A DNA stretch of 32,012 nt from Chloroflexota bacterium (GCA_005879945.1 VBHX01000093.1:1-32012), one strand, 5' to 3'. Shown: positions 1 through 9,810, counted from the first letter of the stretch. Numbers and translations: made by a program. Notes: generated by a model from the sequence alone, not told the origin.

Positions 1-2
1 CA

Positions 3-521
3 TTCGGCAACATCCGGCTGCGCAACAAGCTCGTCGAGCGCGAGGGCTACTGGACGCGACATTTCCCCGGCGGCGAGGAGCTCACCATCTATGAGGGCTC
101 AGAGCGGTATCGCTCGGAGGGCGTGCCCCTGATCGTGATCGCCGGCAAGGAGTACGGTTCTGGCTCGTCGCGTGACTGGGCCGCGAAGGGTCCGCTACTG
201 CTCGGGGTGCGCGCGGTCATCGGCGAGAGCTTCGAGCGCATCCACCGGTCCAACCTCGTGGGCATGGGCATCCTGCCGCTGGAATTTGCACGGGGCGAGA
301 ACCTTCAATCACTCGGGCTCAGCGGGCTCGAGCGGTTCTCGATCCGCGGCATCGACGCGATCAAGCCGGGCCAGACGGTCGACGTCGAGGCGAAGGGCGA
401 CGACGGCAAGACGACCACGTTCAAGACCCACGCTCGCGTCGACAACGACACCGAGGTGGGCTACCTGCACCACGGCGGCATCCTGCCACTGGTGCTGCGC
501 GAGCTGATCGCGGGCAAGTAA
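3..521 (+). CDS. acnA: Aconitate hydratase, C-terminal part (truncated by window start)
   Basis: Frame 3 reads [95 protein letters not shown], the typical aconitase swivel domain ([25 protein letters not shown]). Confidence 0.95.
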   Translation, partial: FGNIRLRNKLVEREGYWTRHFPGGEELTIYEGSERYRSEGVPLIVIAGKEYGSGSSRDWAAKGPLLLGVRAVIGESFERIHRSNLVGMGILPLEFARGENLQSLGLSGLERFSIRGIDAIKPGQTVDVEAKGDDGKTTTFKTHARVDNDTEVGYLHHGGILPLVLRELIAGK

Positions 522-736
522 TGGGCCGCCACCTCTCTACCCGGCAACGGGCCGTGAGCGCGTTGGGCGCGATGGCGATCGGCGCTCTGGCTTTCGGCGC
601 GCTGGCGATCGGCGCCGTTGCGGTGGGTCGGCTGGAAGTTGGCCGCGCCCGCATGCGCCACCTGGAGATCGACGAACTCGTCGTGCACAACCTGACGCTG
701 CCCGAGGGCGCCGGCGGCGAGAGGGTCAGGCCCTAG
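521..736 (+). CDS. Small protein with AIGAL/AIGAV-type short repeats (pentapeptide-like)
   Basis: 71-aa ORF with TAATG stop/start overlap with the aconitase gene; GAMAIGALAFGALAIGAVAVGRLEVGRARMRHLEIDELVV periodicity. Confidence 0.7.
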   Translation: MGRHLSTRQRAVSALGAMAIGALAFGALAIGAVAVGRLEVGRARMRHLEIDELVVHNLTLPEGAGGERVRP

Positions 737-903
737 GCTGCGTTGTCGGTCTGGATCGGCCGCCGCGCCTCATGGCCGCACTCCGGACACTCGTAAAGCC
801 CGACCAGCGTGTCAGGACGCGTGGAGTCCGAGTGCAGCGTGCGCAGCTTCATCGGCACCGATGACTCGTGGCGTTCGCAAGACGGCGCGTCTTCGTAGCT
901 CAC
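733..903 (-). CDS. Small CxxC protein (half zinc-ribbon-like), hypothetical
   Basis: Minus ORF; plausible GTG start at 903 gives VSYEDAPSCERHESSVPMKLRTLHSDSTRPDTLVGLYECPECGHEARRPIQTDNAA with a YECPECGHE motif; convergent with the preceding gene. Confidence 0.5.
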   Translation of the reverse strand: MSYEDAPSCERHESSVPMKLRTLHSDSTRPDTLVGLYECPECGHEARRPIQTDNAA

Positions 904-986
904 GTCTCCAAGATTACGCACCGCGTCGAGCGGAGCGTAGTGCGCCCGCCACAAGGTACACGGACCAGCCGTTGTCCTCGGCGCAC

Positions 987-999
987 ACACATAATGTGT
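987..999. promoter_or_regulatory. Perfect inverted repeat ACACAT-A-ATGTGT just upstream of the PucR-type gene (candidate operator)
   Basis: Read directly from sequence; 6-bp arms, 1-nt centre, ends 5 nt before the ATG at 1005. Confidence 0.45.
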
Positions 1000-1004
1000 A
1001 AAAG

Positions 1005-2729
1005 ATGGCTGCAAAGAAGGCGGAGAAGGCCGGCGAGGAGGTCAGCGAGCCTCGGCCCACCGTGCGGGAGGCGATGCGCTTTGGCGCGTTCGCAACAGCC
1101 AAGCTGATCGCGGGCGCCCAGGGGCTGGACCGGCCGATCGAATGGGTACGGATGATGGAGACGCCAGAGGTGAAGCCGCGGGCCGGCGACCTCGTTCTGA
1201 CGACCGGGTTCCCAATCAAGGATGACCACGATGCTCAGGTCCGGCTGATCGGCCGGATCGCCGACGGCGGCGGCGCCGGCCTGGTGGTGCGGCCGTATCC
1301 CTACCTGCGAAGGCTCTCGCCGGAGATGATCTCCGAGGCCGACCGCCTGAATGTGCCCGTCTTCACGATCGGTGCCGACGTCCAGATGATCGACCTCATG
1401 ACGCCGCTCCTCGAGCGGATCATCAACGCCGAGCATTGGCGGCTCAAGCGCTCGCTCGACATCCATCGCCGGTTCACCGAGCTCGTGCTCGACGGCAAGG
1501 GCGTCAACGAGATCTGCAAGACGCTGGCCGAGCTGCTCGAAAGCGCCGTGAGCATCGAAGACGCCAGCTTCCACCTGCTCGCCCACGCTGGCGGCTCCGG
1601 CGACCCCCACCGCAAGGAGACGATCCTCCGGCAGGGCACGCCTCAGCGGGTGCTCTTCGACCCCCAGATCCAGCGGATGCTTCGCGAGATCGAGGCGAAG
1701 CGCGGTCCTGTGAAGGTGCCGGCGTTCCCGCACGTAGGCATGTCACGAGAGCGTCTGATCGCTCCCATCCTGGCCGCCAACCAGGTACTCGGCTACATCT
1801 CGGTCCTCGATCACCCGCCCCACAACGAGGAGCTGGCGTTCATGGCCATCGAGCAGGCCGCCCTGGTCCTCGCCCTCGCCATCGCCAAGGAGCGCGAGCT
1901 CTCGGAAGTTGAGGGCCGAGTCCGCGGCGAGTTCCTCGAGGACCTGCTGCACGGCACGTACGGCGACGAGGCCGCAGCCCAGCGCCGGGCGCGCCACCTC
2001 GGCTACCCGCTGCACGGCAGCCACATCGTGATGCTCGTCGACATCGATGACTTCCGCGGCTTCAACCGCACCCACCAGATCACCGAGGACGCGATCCAGG
2101 CACTCAAGCGCGAGTTCCTGCGGCGAGTCGCGGGCGTGGCGCGCGCCAGCTACCCCCGCGCTCTGGTGCAGGGCCGTTCCGACAGCGTGGTTTCGCTGCT
2201 GCCCCTCGGCACCGAGCTCGGCGACTACCAGTCGCGAGGACATGCGCTCGGGATGCAGGTGCGCCAGGTGATCGCGGACTGGAAGCCTGGTTTCACGGTT
2301 TCGGTTGGGTTCAGCGGGCCAATGGAGGCGCCGGCCGGCGTGGCCACCGCGCAGCGCGAGGTGGTGGCGGTTATGGATTCGCTCGCCCGCTTCAAGCGTT
2401 GGGGCCAGGTCGTCTCGGTGCCCGAGTTGGGCCTGACCGGACTCCTCGCCGCCGTGACCGACGAGCGCCTCGTCGACTACAGCCGCCGGCACCTCGGGCC
2501 GCTGATGGAGCACGACAGCACTCGTAAAGGCAGCCTGGTGCCGACGCTGCGGGCGTACCTGGAGACGGGCGAGCAGCAGCAGGCGGCCAGCCGGCTTCGC
2601 GTCCACCCCAACACGCTCCGCTACCGCCTCGATCGGATCAGGGAGATCAGCGGCGTCGACCTCGAGGACCCCGAGACGCGCCTGAACCTGGCCGTCGCCC
2701 TGCGCGTCCAGGCCCTCTTGGGGTTCTGA
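1005..2729 (+). CDS. PucR family transcriptional regulator
   Basis: 574 aa; PucR-like N-terminal region (TVREAMRFGAFATAKLIAGAQGLDRPIEWVRMMETPE) and C-terminal PucR helix-turn-helix (TLRAYLETGEQQQAASRLRVHPNTLRYRLDRIREISGVDLEDPETRLNLAVALRV). Confidence 0.93.
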   Translation: MAAKKAEKAGEEVSEPRPTVREAMRFGAFATAKLIAGAQGLDRPIEWVRMMETPEVKPRAGDLVLTTGFPIKDDHDAQVRLIGRIADGGGAGLVVRPYPYLRRLSPEMISEADRLNVPVFTIGADVQMIDLMTPLLERIINAEHWRLKRSLDIHRRFTELVLDGKGVNEICKTLAELLESAVSIEDASFHLLAHAGGSGDPHRKETILRQGTPQRVLFDPQIQRMLREIEAKRGPVKVPAFPHVGMSRERLIAPILAANQVLGYISVLDHPPHNEELAFMAIEQAALVLALAIAKERELSEVEGRVRGEFLEDLLHGTYGDEAAAQRRARHLGYPLHGSHIVMLVDIDDFRGFNRTHQITEDAIQALKREFLRRVAGVARASYPRALVQGRSDSVVSLLPLGTELGDYQSRGHALGMQVRQVIADWKPGFTVSVGFSGPMEAPAGVATAQREVVAVMDSLARFKRWGQVVSVPELGLTGLLAAVTDERLVDYSRRHLGPLMEHDSTRKGSLVPTLRAYLETGEQQQAASRLRVHPNTLRYRLDRIREISGVDLEDPETRLNLAVALRVQALLGF

Positions 2730-3019
2730 GATGCGAGGATGCCGGTGATCGAGCGGCATCGGCGGCCGGAGCCAAGGAAAGGGTGGCGCTAGGAGGAGCG
2801 CAAACCTCTGGGGTCCCCGCACGAAGCGCGGGGGATGCGTTGCGCCGGGCCCCTTGACGCTGGCTTCCGCGCCGAAGGCGCGCGGCCGCCTAGGCCGCTC
2901 CAGCGCGGCGCACCCGGATCTCAGAACTCCCAGTATGTGAGAGTCGCATAACCGTTTCGGGATCTCTTTGTCGCTAGCGCACTAGCCGCTATTCAGGAAT
3001 CCCGGTAGCCTTCCTCGGA

Positions 3020-5245
3020 GTGCCCCCGACATCGACTTCCACGCGCCGCGCCTGGCCCGGGGATGTGCCCGGCGGTCGGGCGGCTTGCGGCATGGGCTTC
3101 GTGGCCACGCCCGAGCTCGGCCACGAAGTGGTTGCTCTCGGGGTCCAGGCGCTGGCTCGCCTGTCTCACCGGGGTGGCCTCGACGCCGACGGCAAGAGCG
3201 GAGACGGCGCGGGCCTCCTGATCCAGGTCCCCCATCGCCTCCTCGGTGGCGATTTTGCCGTGGCAGTCCTCTTCGAGTGGGACGAGCGCGCTCGGACGAT
3301 CGTCGCCGAGTCTCTCGCCGGCACCGGCCTGGCGATCGCGGACTGGCGTCCGGTGCCGGTCGATCCGGACAGCCTCGGCGAGCGCGCGAGGGAGACGATG
3401 CCTGTGGTCTGGCACGGCCTGATCGCGAGACCCGACCTCGACCCCGCGGAGTGGGAGCACCGGCTCTATCTCGCGCGGCGCCGAGCCGAGCGGCGGTCGA
3501 CCGAGGAGTCGGTGCGGATGTACCTGCCCTCGCTATCGAGCCGCACAGTCGTCTACAAGGGCTTGATGGCGGGCACGCGGCTCGCCGACTTCTACATCGA
3601 CCTGCGCGACGAGGCGTGTGAGAGCCGGCTGGCGGTCTTCCACCAGCGCTACTCGACCAACACCATGCCGGACTGGCGCCTCGCGCAGCCTTTCCGCTTG
3701 CTCGCGCACAACGGCGAGATCAACACGATCACAGGCAACCGTGCATGGATCAGGGCGCGCGAGGCTGAGCTCGAGCCGGAGCTTCGCGTCGTGGTCTGGC
3801 CGGAGGGTTCGGATTCCGCCTCGCTCGACAACGCGCTGGAGCTCCTGGTGGAGAGGGGTTGGGAGGTTTCCGAGGCGCTCATGAGCCTTGTGCCCAACGC
3901 CTGGGAGGGACGCGGCGACCTGGCCGCGGCCGTCCGCGATTTCTATCGCTACCAATCGATCCGCTTTGAGCCGTGGGACGGGCCTGCCGCTCTGGCCTTC
4001 AGCGACGGCGTGGTGGTGGGCGCGGCACTCGACCGCAATGGACTGCGACCGCTGCGGTGGCAGCGCACGCGCGACGGGCTCGTAGCCGCGGCCTCGGAAG
4101 CAGGCGTGGTCACAATGGCTCCGGAATCCGTCGTGGAGCGTGGCCGGTTGGGACCCGGGCAGATGCTCCTCGTCGACACGCGCGATGGGTCGGTCCTACG
4201 CGACAGCGACGCCAAGGAGCGCGCCGCCGCGCGGCATGACTACGGACTCCTCGCCGACCGAATGCTGGTCCCGGTCGAGCGCCACCACATCGACATCGAT
4301 GCGCCGGAGGACATTGCAGCGCAGCAGAAGCTCCACGGCTGGGGCTCGGAAGACGTGAAGATCGTGGTCGCGACCATGGCCGAGACCGGCGCCGAGCCGG
4401 TTTACTCGATGGGCGACGACATCCCGATCGCGGCCCTGGGCCGCACGCCTCGCCGCGTCTACGGTTACCTGCGGCAGCGATTCGCGCAGGTCACCAACCC
4501 CGCCATCGATTCCCTTCGCGAGAAGGCGGTGATGTCGCTCCGCATCCTGCTTGGCGCCCGACGCGGCACGCTCGAGCCGGAGGGCGGAGCCGATCGCGAG
4601 CTGCGGCGCAGCCATCACCCGGCCATTCCCGGAACGCAGCGTTTGCTGGAGCTCGAGTCGCCGGTGCTCGGCGCCTCCGAGCTGGCTCGAGTGCTCGAGG
4701 ACGCGACGGTGCTTGACGCCACGTATTCGCACGACGAATCGCTGCGCGACGCGCTCATCAGGCTCTGCGGCGAAGCGAGCGAAACCGCTGGTGTGGTCGT
4801 GCTGAGCGATCGCCGCGCTGCTGCGGGCCGGCTTCCGGTCCCTATGGCGCTTGCGGTGGGCGCGGTGCACGAATCCCTGCTGAAGTCGGGCGAGCGCATG
4901 GCCAAGGACGTGGTCGCGATCGCAGGTGATGTCGTCGATGTTCACGACGTCGCTTGCCTCGTCAGCATCGGCGCAAGCGCAGTTCATCCTTACCTGGCCC
5001 TCGCGACCGCAGCCGCCTCTGCGCCTGACGGAGAGACCCGCTATCGCAAGGCGCTCGAGGTCGGGCTGCTCAAGGTCATGGCCAAGATGGGCATCTCGTG
5101 CGTCGACAGCTACCGCGGTGCGCAGGTCCTCGAAGCGCTCGGTCTCGGCGCCGAGGTGATGGAGATGTGCTTCCCCGCGGTGCCGTCGAACATCGGCGGT
5201 GTGGACCTCGATGACATTCAAGCCATGGCACTGAGAGGGCCGCTC
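3020..5245 (+). CDS. gltB: Glutamate synthase large subunit, N-terminal part (GATase2 and central domain), reading frame broken near 5220-5250
   Basis: ACGMGFVATPELGHEVVALGVQALARLSHRGG with candidate catalytic Cys; QRYSTNTMPDWRLAQPFRLLAHNGEINTITGNRAW; homology is lost after GVDLDDIQAMALR while the ORF continues nonsensically to 5464. Confidence 0.9.
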
Positions 5246-7152
5246 GCGAAAACGACCATGAAGCCTTCCTCGAGTTTCGACGCCTGTCCGGCATGGGCGA
5301 GCCGCAATCGCTGCGCGAGCTCATCCGAATCAAGGCCGCAGCTGCGCCAGTCAACGTCGAGGAGGTCGAGCCCGCTGCGGAGATCGTCAAGCGCTTCGTC
5401 AGCACCGCGATGTCGTTGGGCGCGCTGTCGCCGGAAGCGCATGAAGCGCTCGCCATCGCGATGAATCAGATCGGCGCGCGATCCAACTCCGGTGAGGGCG
5501 GCGAGGACCCGGCGACGTATGACGACAGCGACGGGTTCCGGCGCGACAACCGCGTCAAGCAGGTTGCGTCAGCACGGTTCGGTGTCACGCCTCGCTACCT
5601 CAAGCGCGCGGACGAGCTCGAGATCAAGATCGCGCAGGGATCGAAACCCGGCGAGGGCGGGCAGCTGCCCGGGCTGAAGGTTACGAGCCTCATCGCCCGA
5701 TTGCGACATGCGCAGCCTGGAATGCAGCTCATCTCGCCTCCGCCGCATCACGACATCTATTCGATCGAGGACCTCGCGCAGCTCATCCACGACCTGAAGA
5801 CGGTCAACCCACGCGCGCGCATCGGCGTCAAGCTCGTCTCGGAGGCGGGCGTCGGCACAATCGCCGCCGGTGTCGCCAAGGCGCGCGCGGATTACATCCT
5901 TGTATCGGGCCACGACGGCGGCACCGGCGCGTCTCCGCTGTCATCGATCAAGAATGCGGGCGTTCCGTGGGAGCTCGGGCTCGCGGAGACGCAGCAGGTG
6001 CTGGTCGCGAACCGCCTTCGCGAGCGCGTAAGCCTGCGCACCGATGGTGGACTTCGCAGCGGGCGCGACATCGTCGTCGCCGCGCTCCTTGGCGCGGAGG
6101 AGTTCGGCTTCGGGACGGGCGTGCTGGTGGCGCTCGGATGCGACATGGCGCGGCAATGCCACCTCAACACTTGCCCGACCGGCATCGCGACGCAGCGCGA
6201 GGACCTCCGCGCAAAATTCGAGGGCCGCCCGGAGCACGTGATCAATCACCTGTTCCACATCGCGGAGGAGGCGCGCGAGGAGCTCGCCGCCCTCGGCCTC
6301 ACAAAGCTCGACGATGCGGTCGGCCGGGTCGACCTGCTCGAGGCATCCCCTGATTCCTCGCTGGATCTCTCGTTCGTCCTCAACGCGACCGATGCCTCCA
6401 TGCCCCGCCGGCGTGTCTGGGAACGCAATGGCGACGCTCCCGCGCCGCCGCCACCGAGCGGGGTCATCGACAACGCAAAGCGCACGGTGGGCGCCGCGCT
6501 TGCGGCCGGCGATTCGCGCGAGTATCGAGGCAGCGCCGGGCAGAGCTTCGGTGCGTTCATCGACGATGGCGTCGAGCTGAGCCTGGAGGGCGAGGCGCAG
6601 GACTATGTCGGCAAGGGCATGGGCGGCGGCGTGATCGTTATCCGTCCATTTGCAGAGGACAGGTCACCCGACCCAGTGCTGGCCGGCAACACCATCTGTT
6701 ACGGCGCCACGGGCGGCCGGCTCTTCGTGGCCGGTCGAGTCGGCGAGCGCTTCTGCGTGCGAAACTCAGGCGCGATGGCGGTGGTCGAAGGCGCGGGTGA
6801 TCACTTCTGCGAGTACATGACCGGTGGTGTGGCGGTCGCCCTCGGCGCGGTCGGTTGGAACGCGGGCGCCGGGATGACCGGCGGCGTCGTTTATCTGACC
6901 GACTGGCGGCAGCTCAACGCAGACAGTGTGGTTGCACGCGAGGTGCCGAAAGAAGACGAGGCCGAGCTGCGGGCGCTCATCGAGGAGCACCACCGCCGGA
7001 CCGGCAGCCCGCGCGCTGCCTCGATGCTCGCGAACTGGGCATCGGCGGTCGCACAGTTCCGGCAGGTGGTACCGGTCGCGCAATTGCAGGCCCAGGCCGC
7101 CCAGGATGCGGCAGCTCAGTCACAGGAAAGCGCACCCAAGACCGCCGCCTGA
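5221..7152 (+). CDS. gltB: Glutamate synthase large subunit, C-terminal part (FMN synthase domain and GXGXG domain), -1 frame relative to the upstream part
   Basis: Frame 1 reads ENDHEAFLEFRRLSGMGEPQSLRELIRIKAA...SNSGEGGEDPATY...KPGEGGQLPG...LVSGHDGGTGASPLSSIKNAG...HLNTCPTGIATQ; C-terminal GKGMGGGVIVIRP. Confidence 0.9.
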   Translation, partial: SHGTERAARENDHEAFLEFRRLSGMGEPQSLRELIRIKAAAAPVNVEEVEPAAEIVKRFVSTAMSLGALSPEAHEALAIAMNQIGARSNSGEGGEDPATYDDSDGFRRDNRVKQVASARFGVTPRYLKRADELEIKIAQGSKPGEGGQLPGLKVTSLIARLRHAQPGMQLISPPPHHDIYSIEDLAQLIHDLKTVNPRARIGVKLVSEAGVGTIAAGVAKARADYILVSGHDGGTGASPLSSIKNAGVPWELGLAETQQVLVANRLRERVSLRTDGGLRSGRDIVVAALLGAEEFGFGTGVLVALGCDMARQCHLNTCPTGIATQREDLRAKFEGRPEHVINHLFHIAEEAREELAALGLTKLDDAVGRVDLLEASPDSSLDLSFVLNATDASMPRRRVWERNGDAPAPPPPSGVIDNAKRTVGAALAAGDSREYRGSAGQSFGAFIDDGVELSLEGEAQDYVGKGMGGGVIVIRPFAEDRSPDPVLAGNTICYGATGGRLFVAGRVGERFCVRNSGAMAVVEGAGDHFCEYMTGGVAVALGAVGWNAGAGMTGGVVYLTDWRQLNADSVVAREVPKEDEAELRALIEEHHRRTGSPRAASMLANWASAVAQFRQVVPVAQLQAQAAQDAAAQSQESAPKTAA

Positions 7153-7159
7153 TCTGCCC

Positions 7160-7846
7160 ATGAATTCGATGCGCCGGCTGCTGGAGCTCGAGCGCGAAAC
7201 CGAGCTGCACTTTGTGGCGCACGCCGAAGCAAACGAGTCCAATCCAAAAGGCTGGCCGGCATCCCTGCTGATGTTTCACCTAGCCCAGTGGAGAGGTCGG
7301 ATGCGCCAGGCGCTGGACGACGTCCGAGCCGGACGGCCTCAGACGCTGCCTCCCGAGAACACGGACGAGTTCAACGACGCCGAGCTGCCCGATGGTGCAG
7401 GGGTTTCGCTCAAGGATGCGGCTGCTCGCTCGGACATCGCAATCGCCGCCATCATCGACCTGTACGACGCCGTCGGCGAGCGGCCGTTTTCGTGGAGGAT
7501 CTCCAGAACGACGACCGAAGCGGTGATACGCAACAGCTATATCCATCCGCGCCAGCACATGTACGAGTACTTGCTGGAGAACGGTGATTCATCGGATGCG
7601 CACCGCCTCGTCGAAGAGGGTGTGAACGAGATGCGACAGGTCGGTGCTCCTCCGATCACGCTCGGGATCGTCATCTACAACCTGGCCTGCGTTCGCGTTG
7701 GTCAGGGCCGGACAGATGAAGCGTTGCCGCTGCTGGAAGAAGCGCTCGACATGCATCCGGACCTGCGAGACCTGTTGGCTGGCGACGAAGACCTCGAACC
7801 GTTGAAGAACGACGCTCGATTCAGAGCGTTGGCAGCCGAGACCTAG
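7160..7846 (+). CDS. DinB/ClbS-like protein with C-terminal TPR segment
   Basis: ATG at 7160; WPASLLMFHLAQWRGRMR...YIHPRQHMYEYLLENGD, then IVIYNLACVRVGQGRTDEALPLLEEALDMHPDLRDLLAGDEDLEPLKNDARFRALA (TPR-like). Confidence 0.6.
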   Translation: MNSMRRLLELERETELHFVAHAEANESNPKGWPASLLMFHLAQWRGRMRQALDDVRAGRPQTLPPENTDEFNDAELPDGAGVSLKDAAARSDIAIAAIIDLYDAVGERPFSWRISRTTTEAVIRNSYIHPRQHMYEYLLENGDSSDAHRLVEEGVNEMRQVGAPPITLGIVIYNLACVRVGQGRTDEALPLLEEALDMHPDLRDLLAGDEDLEPLKNDARFRALAAET

Positions 7847-8319
7847 ACCGCCGCTCTCTCCCGGACCACCATTCCGCTGCCAATGCCCTGCCGCGCCTCC
7901 ACGTCACGTGCACCTAATTTCGCACCACACGTTTCGCAGATCCGGTGGTCGTCGACCGCGCCGCCGCAGCGCTTGTGCACGAGCAGCACCGGCGCCCGCC
8001 CCGGATAGACGTAACGGTCGCCCCACTGCAGCAGCGAGACGATCACGGGCCACAGGTCGATGCCTTTCTCTGTTAGCCGGTACTCGTACCTGATCGGGTG
8101 CTTCTGGTACGGAACCCGCTCGAAGATGCCCCCCTCGACGAGCCCGCCCAGGCGGGCGGTCAGGACATTGCGCGCCATGCCGGTCCTCCGCTGGAAGTCC
8201 TCGAAACGCCGGGCGCCCATGAAAGCGTCGCGCACGATCAACAGCGTCCACCGCTCGCCTACGAGCTCGAGCGAGCCGGCTACCGAGCAGACCTGCGATT
8301 CATACGTGCGTCCGAGCAT
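7843..8319 (-). CDS. HxlR family winged-helix transcriptional regulator with C-terminal zinc-ribbon-like motif
   Basis: CSVAGSLELVGERWTLLIVRDAFMGARRFEDFQRRTGMARNVLTARLGGLVEGGIFERVPYQKHPIRYEYRLTEKG is typical HxlR; C-terminus has CGGAVDDHRICETCGA. Confidence 0.93.
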   Translation of the reverse strand: MLGRTYESQVCSVAGSLELVGERWTLLIVRDAFMGARRFEDFQRRTGMARNVLTARLGGLVEGGIFERVPYQKHPIRYEYRLTEKGIDLWPVIVSLLQWGDRYVYPGRAPVLLVHKRCGGAVDDHRICETCGAKLGARDVEARQGIGSGMVVRERAAV

Positions 8320-8341
8320 GTGAGCCGATCATAGTGCAGTG

Positions 8342-8358
8342 AGTTGCATCACGCAACT
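8342..8358. promoter_or_regulatory. Inverted repeat AGTTGC-ATCAC-GCAACT in the HxlR/MFS divergent intergenic region (candidate HxlR operator)
   Basis: Perfect 6-bp arms with 5-nt spacer, between divergent regulator and exporter genes. Confidence 0.6.
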
Positions 8359-8409
8359 ATTTGGGGTAGAGTGCGTGGCGTCAAGCAACCGACCACCTTG
8401 GGGGACCCT

Positions 8410-9810
8410 GTGCCGCACCGCTACCGCGTCCTGGTGATCGTTTCGGTGGCCACTTTCGTGGCCAGCCTGGACCTGTTCATCGTCAACATCGCCTTCCCCA
8501 GCATCCAGCGTGACTTCGCCGGCACGAGCGATGCGACCCTCTCCTGGGTACTCAGCGGCTACGCGATCGTCACCGCGGCCCTGCTCGTCCCCGCGGGCCG
8601 CCTCGCCGACCTGGCCGGCCGCAAGCGACTCTTCATCGCAGGCCTGGTCATCTTCGTGCTCGCCTCGGCCCTCTGCGCGGCGGCGCCGGGCGCCGGCTGG
8701 CTGATCGCCGCGCGGGTCCTGCAGGCGGCCGGCGGCGCCATCTTGATGCCTGCCTCGCTGGCTCTCCTGCTGGCCGAGTTCCCGCCGCGCGACAGGGCGC
8801 TCGCAGTGGCGGTCTGGTCAGCAACCGGAGCCATCGCCGCCGCGGCCGGACCACCGGTCGGCGGTCTCCTGGTGCAGGCGAGCTGGCGGTGGGTATTCCT
8901 GGTCAACCTGCCCGTCGGCCTCGTCACCGTCGTGCTCGCCGCGCGGATGCTGACCGAGTCGCGGGCCCCCGACGCACGCCGCCTTCCCGACCTCGTCAGC
9001 GCGGGCCTCATCATTCTCGCATCGAGCGCGTTGATGCTCGCGATCGTGCAGAGCCAGTCTTGGGGCTGGGCCAGCGTACGGATCGTCGGCCTGCTCGCAG
9101 GCTCGGTGGTGCTGACCCTAGCCTTCATCTACAGATCGACGCGGCACGCAGCGCCGGTGCTAGAGCTTGGGTTGTTCCGGTCTCGCGCTTTCAGCGCCGC
9201 CAACATCGCGAGCGTTCTTTTCTTCGGCGCGTTCGGCGCGATGCTACTCGCGAACGTCCTCTTCCTCACGCGCGTATGGCACGAGGACATCCTGCTCGCG
9301 GGCCTGCAAATCTCACCCGGACCGATCGCGGCCGCCGCGTTCGCGGTGCCCGGCAGCATCCTCGCAGGACGGTCCAGCCCGCGCGCCATTGCTGCGGCGG
9401 GAGCCCTGCTGTTCGCAAGCGGTGGTGCCTGGTGGCTCACTCACATCAGTCTTCAGGCTCACTACGTGACCGACTTCCTGCCGGGGATGCTTTTGGGCGG
9501 CGCAGGCGTGGGCTTTGTAATCCCGACTCTCGCAACCGCCGTCGCCGGCTCGCTACCGCGGGCGCGCTTCGCAACCGGCAGCGCCGTCTACGGCATGACG
9601 CGGCAGTTCGGCATCGCGCTTGGGGTCGCCGTCCTGATCGCGGTGCTGAGCAGCGCCGCCAAGACCGGAGCGCTGGCCAGCTTCCGCAACGGATGGGAGG
9701 TGATGATGGCGGCTTCGATCGCAAGCGCGATCGCGGCGATCACCATCGGCCGCATCAAGAGCGAGCCCGCGATCCCCATCGCGGTTCCAGAGGTCGAGCT
9801 GGCGGGGTGA
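8410..9810 (+). CDS. MFS transporter, DHA2/EmrB-QacA-like drug exporter
   Basis: Multiple TM segments; FVASLDLFIVNIAFPSIQRDFAGTSDATLSWVLSGYAIVTAALLVPAGRLADLAGRKRLF; GTG start at 8410 preceded by a GGGGGA-like RBS (ORF track starts at TTG 8344 inside the palindrome). Confidence 0.9.
   Translation: MPHRYRVLVIVSVATFVASLDLFIVNIAFPSIQRDFAGTSDATLSWVLSGYAIVTAALLVPAGRLADLAGRKRLFIAGLVIFVLASALCAAAPGAGWLIAARVLQAAGGAILMPASLALLLAEFPPRDRALAVAVWSATGAIAAAAGPPVGGLLVQASWRWVFLVNLPVGLVTVVLAARMLTESRAPDARRLPDLVSAGLIILASSALMLAIVQSQSWGWASVRIVGLLAGSVVLTLAFIYRSTRHAAPVLELGLFRSRAFSAANIASVLFFGAFGAMLLANVLFLTRVWHEDILLAGLQISPGPIAAAAFAVPGSILAGRSSPRAIAAAGALLFASGGAWWLTHISLQAHYVTDFLPGMLLGGAGVGFVIPTLATAVAGSLPRARFATGSAVYGMTRQFGIALGVAVLIAVLSSAAKTGALASFRNGWEVMMAASIASAIAAITIGRIKSEPAIPIAVPEVELAG

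Noticed and set aside
900-1733. Long minus-strand ORF (277 aa) opposite the PucR-type gene
   Set aside because: Shadow ORF from high GC codon bias; low-complexity composition and no recognisable motif.
1743-2822. Long minus-strand ORF (359 aa) opposite the PucR-type gene C-terminus
   Set aside because: Antisense of a confidently coding PucR region; no family resemblance.
4196-5221. 341-aa minus-strand ORF within gltB
   Set aside because: Antisense of conserved glutamate synthase sequence.
5220-5260. Programmed -1 ribosomal frameshift in gltB
   Set aside because: No convincing slippery heptamer or obvious downstream pseudoknot; a sequencing error or mutation is simpler.
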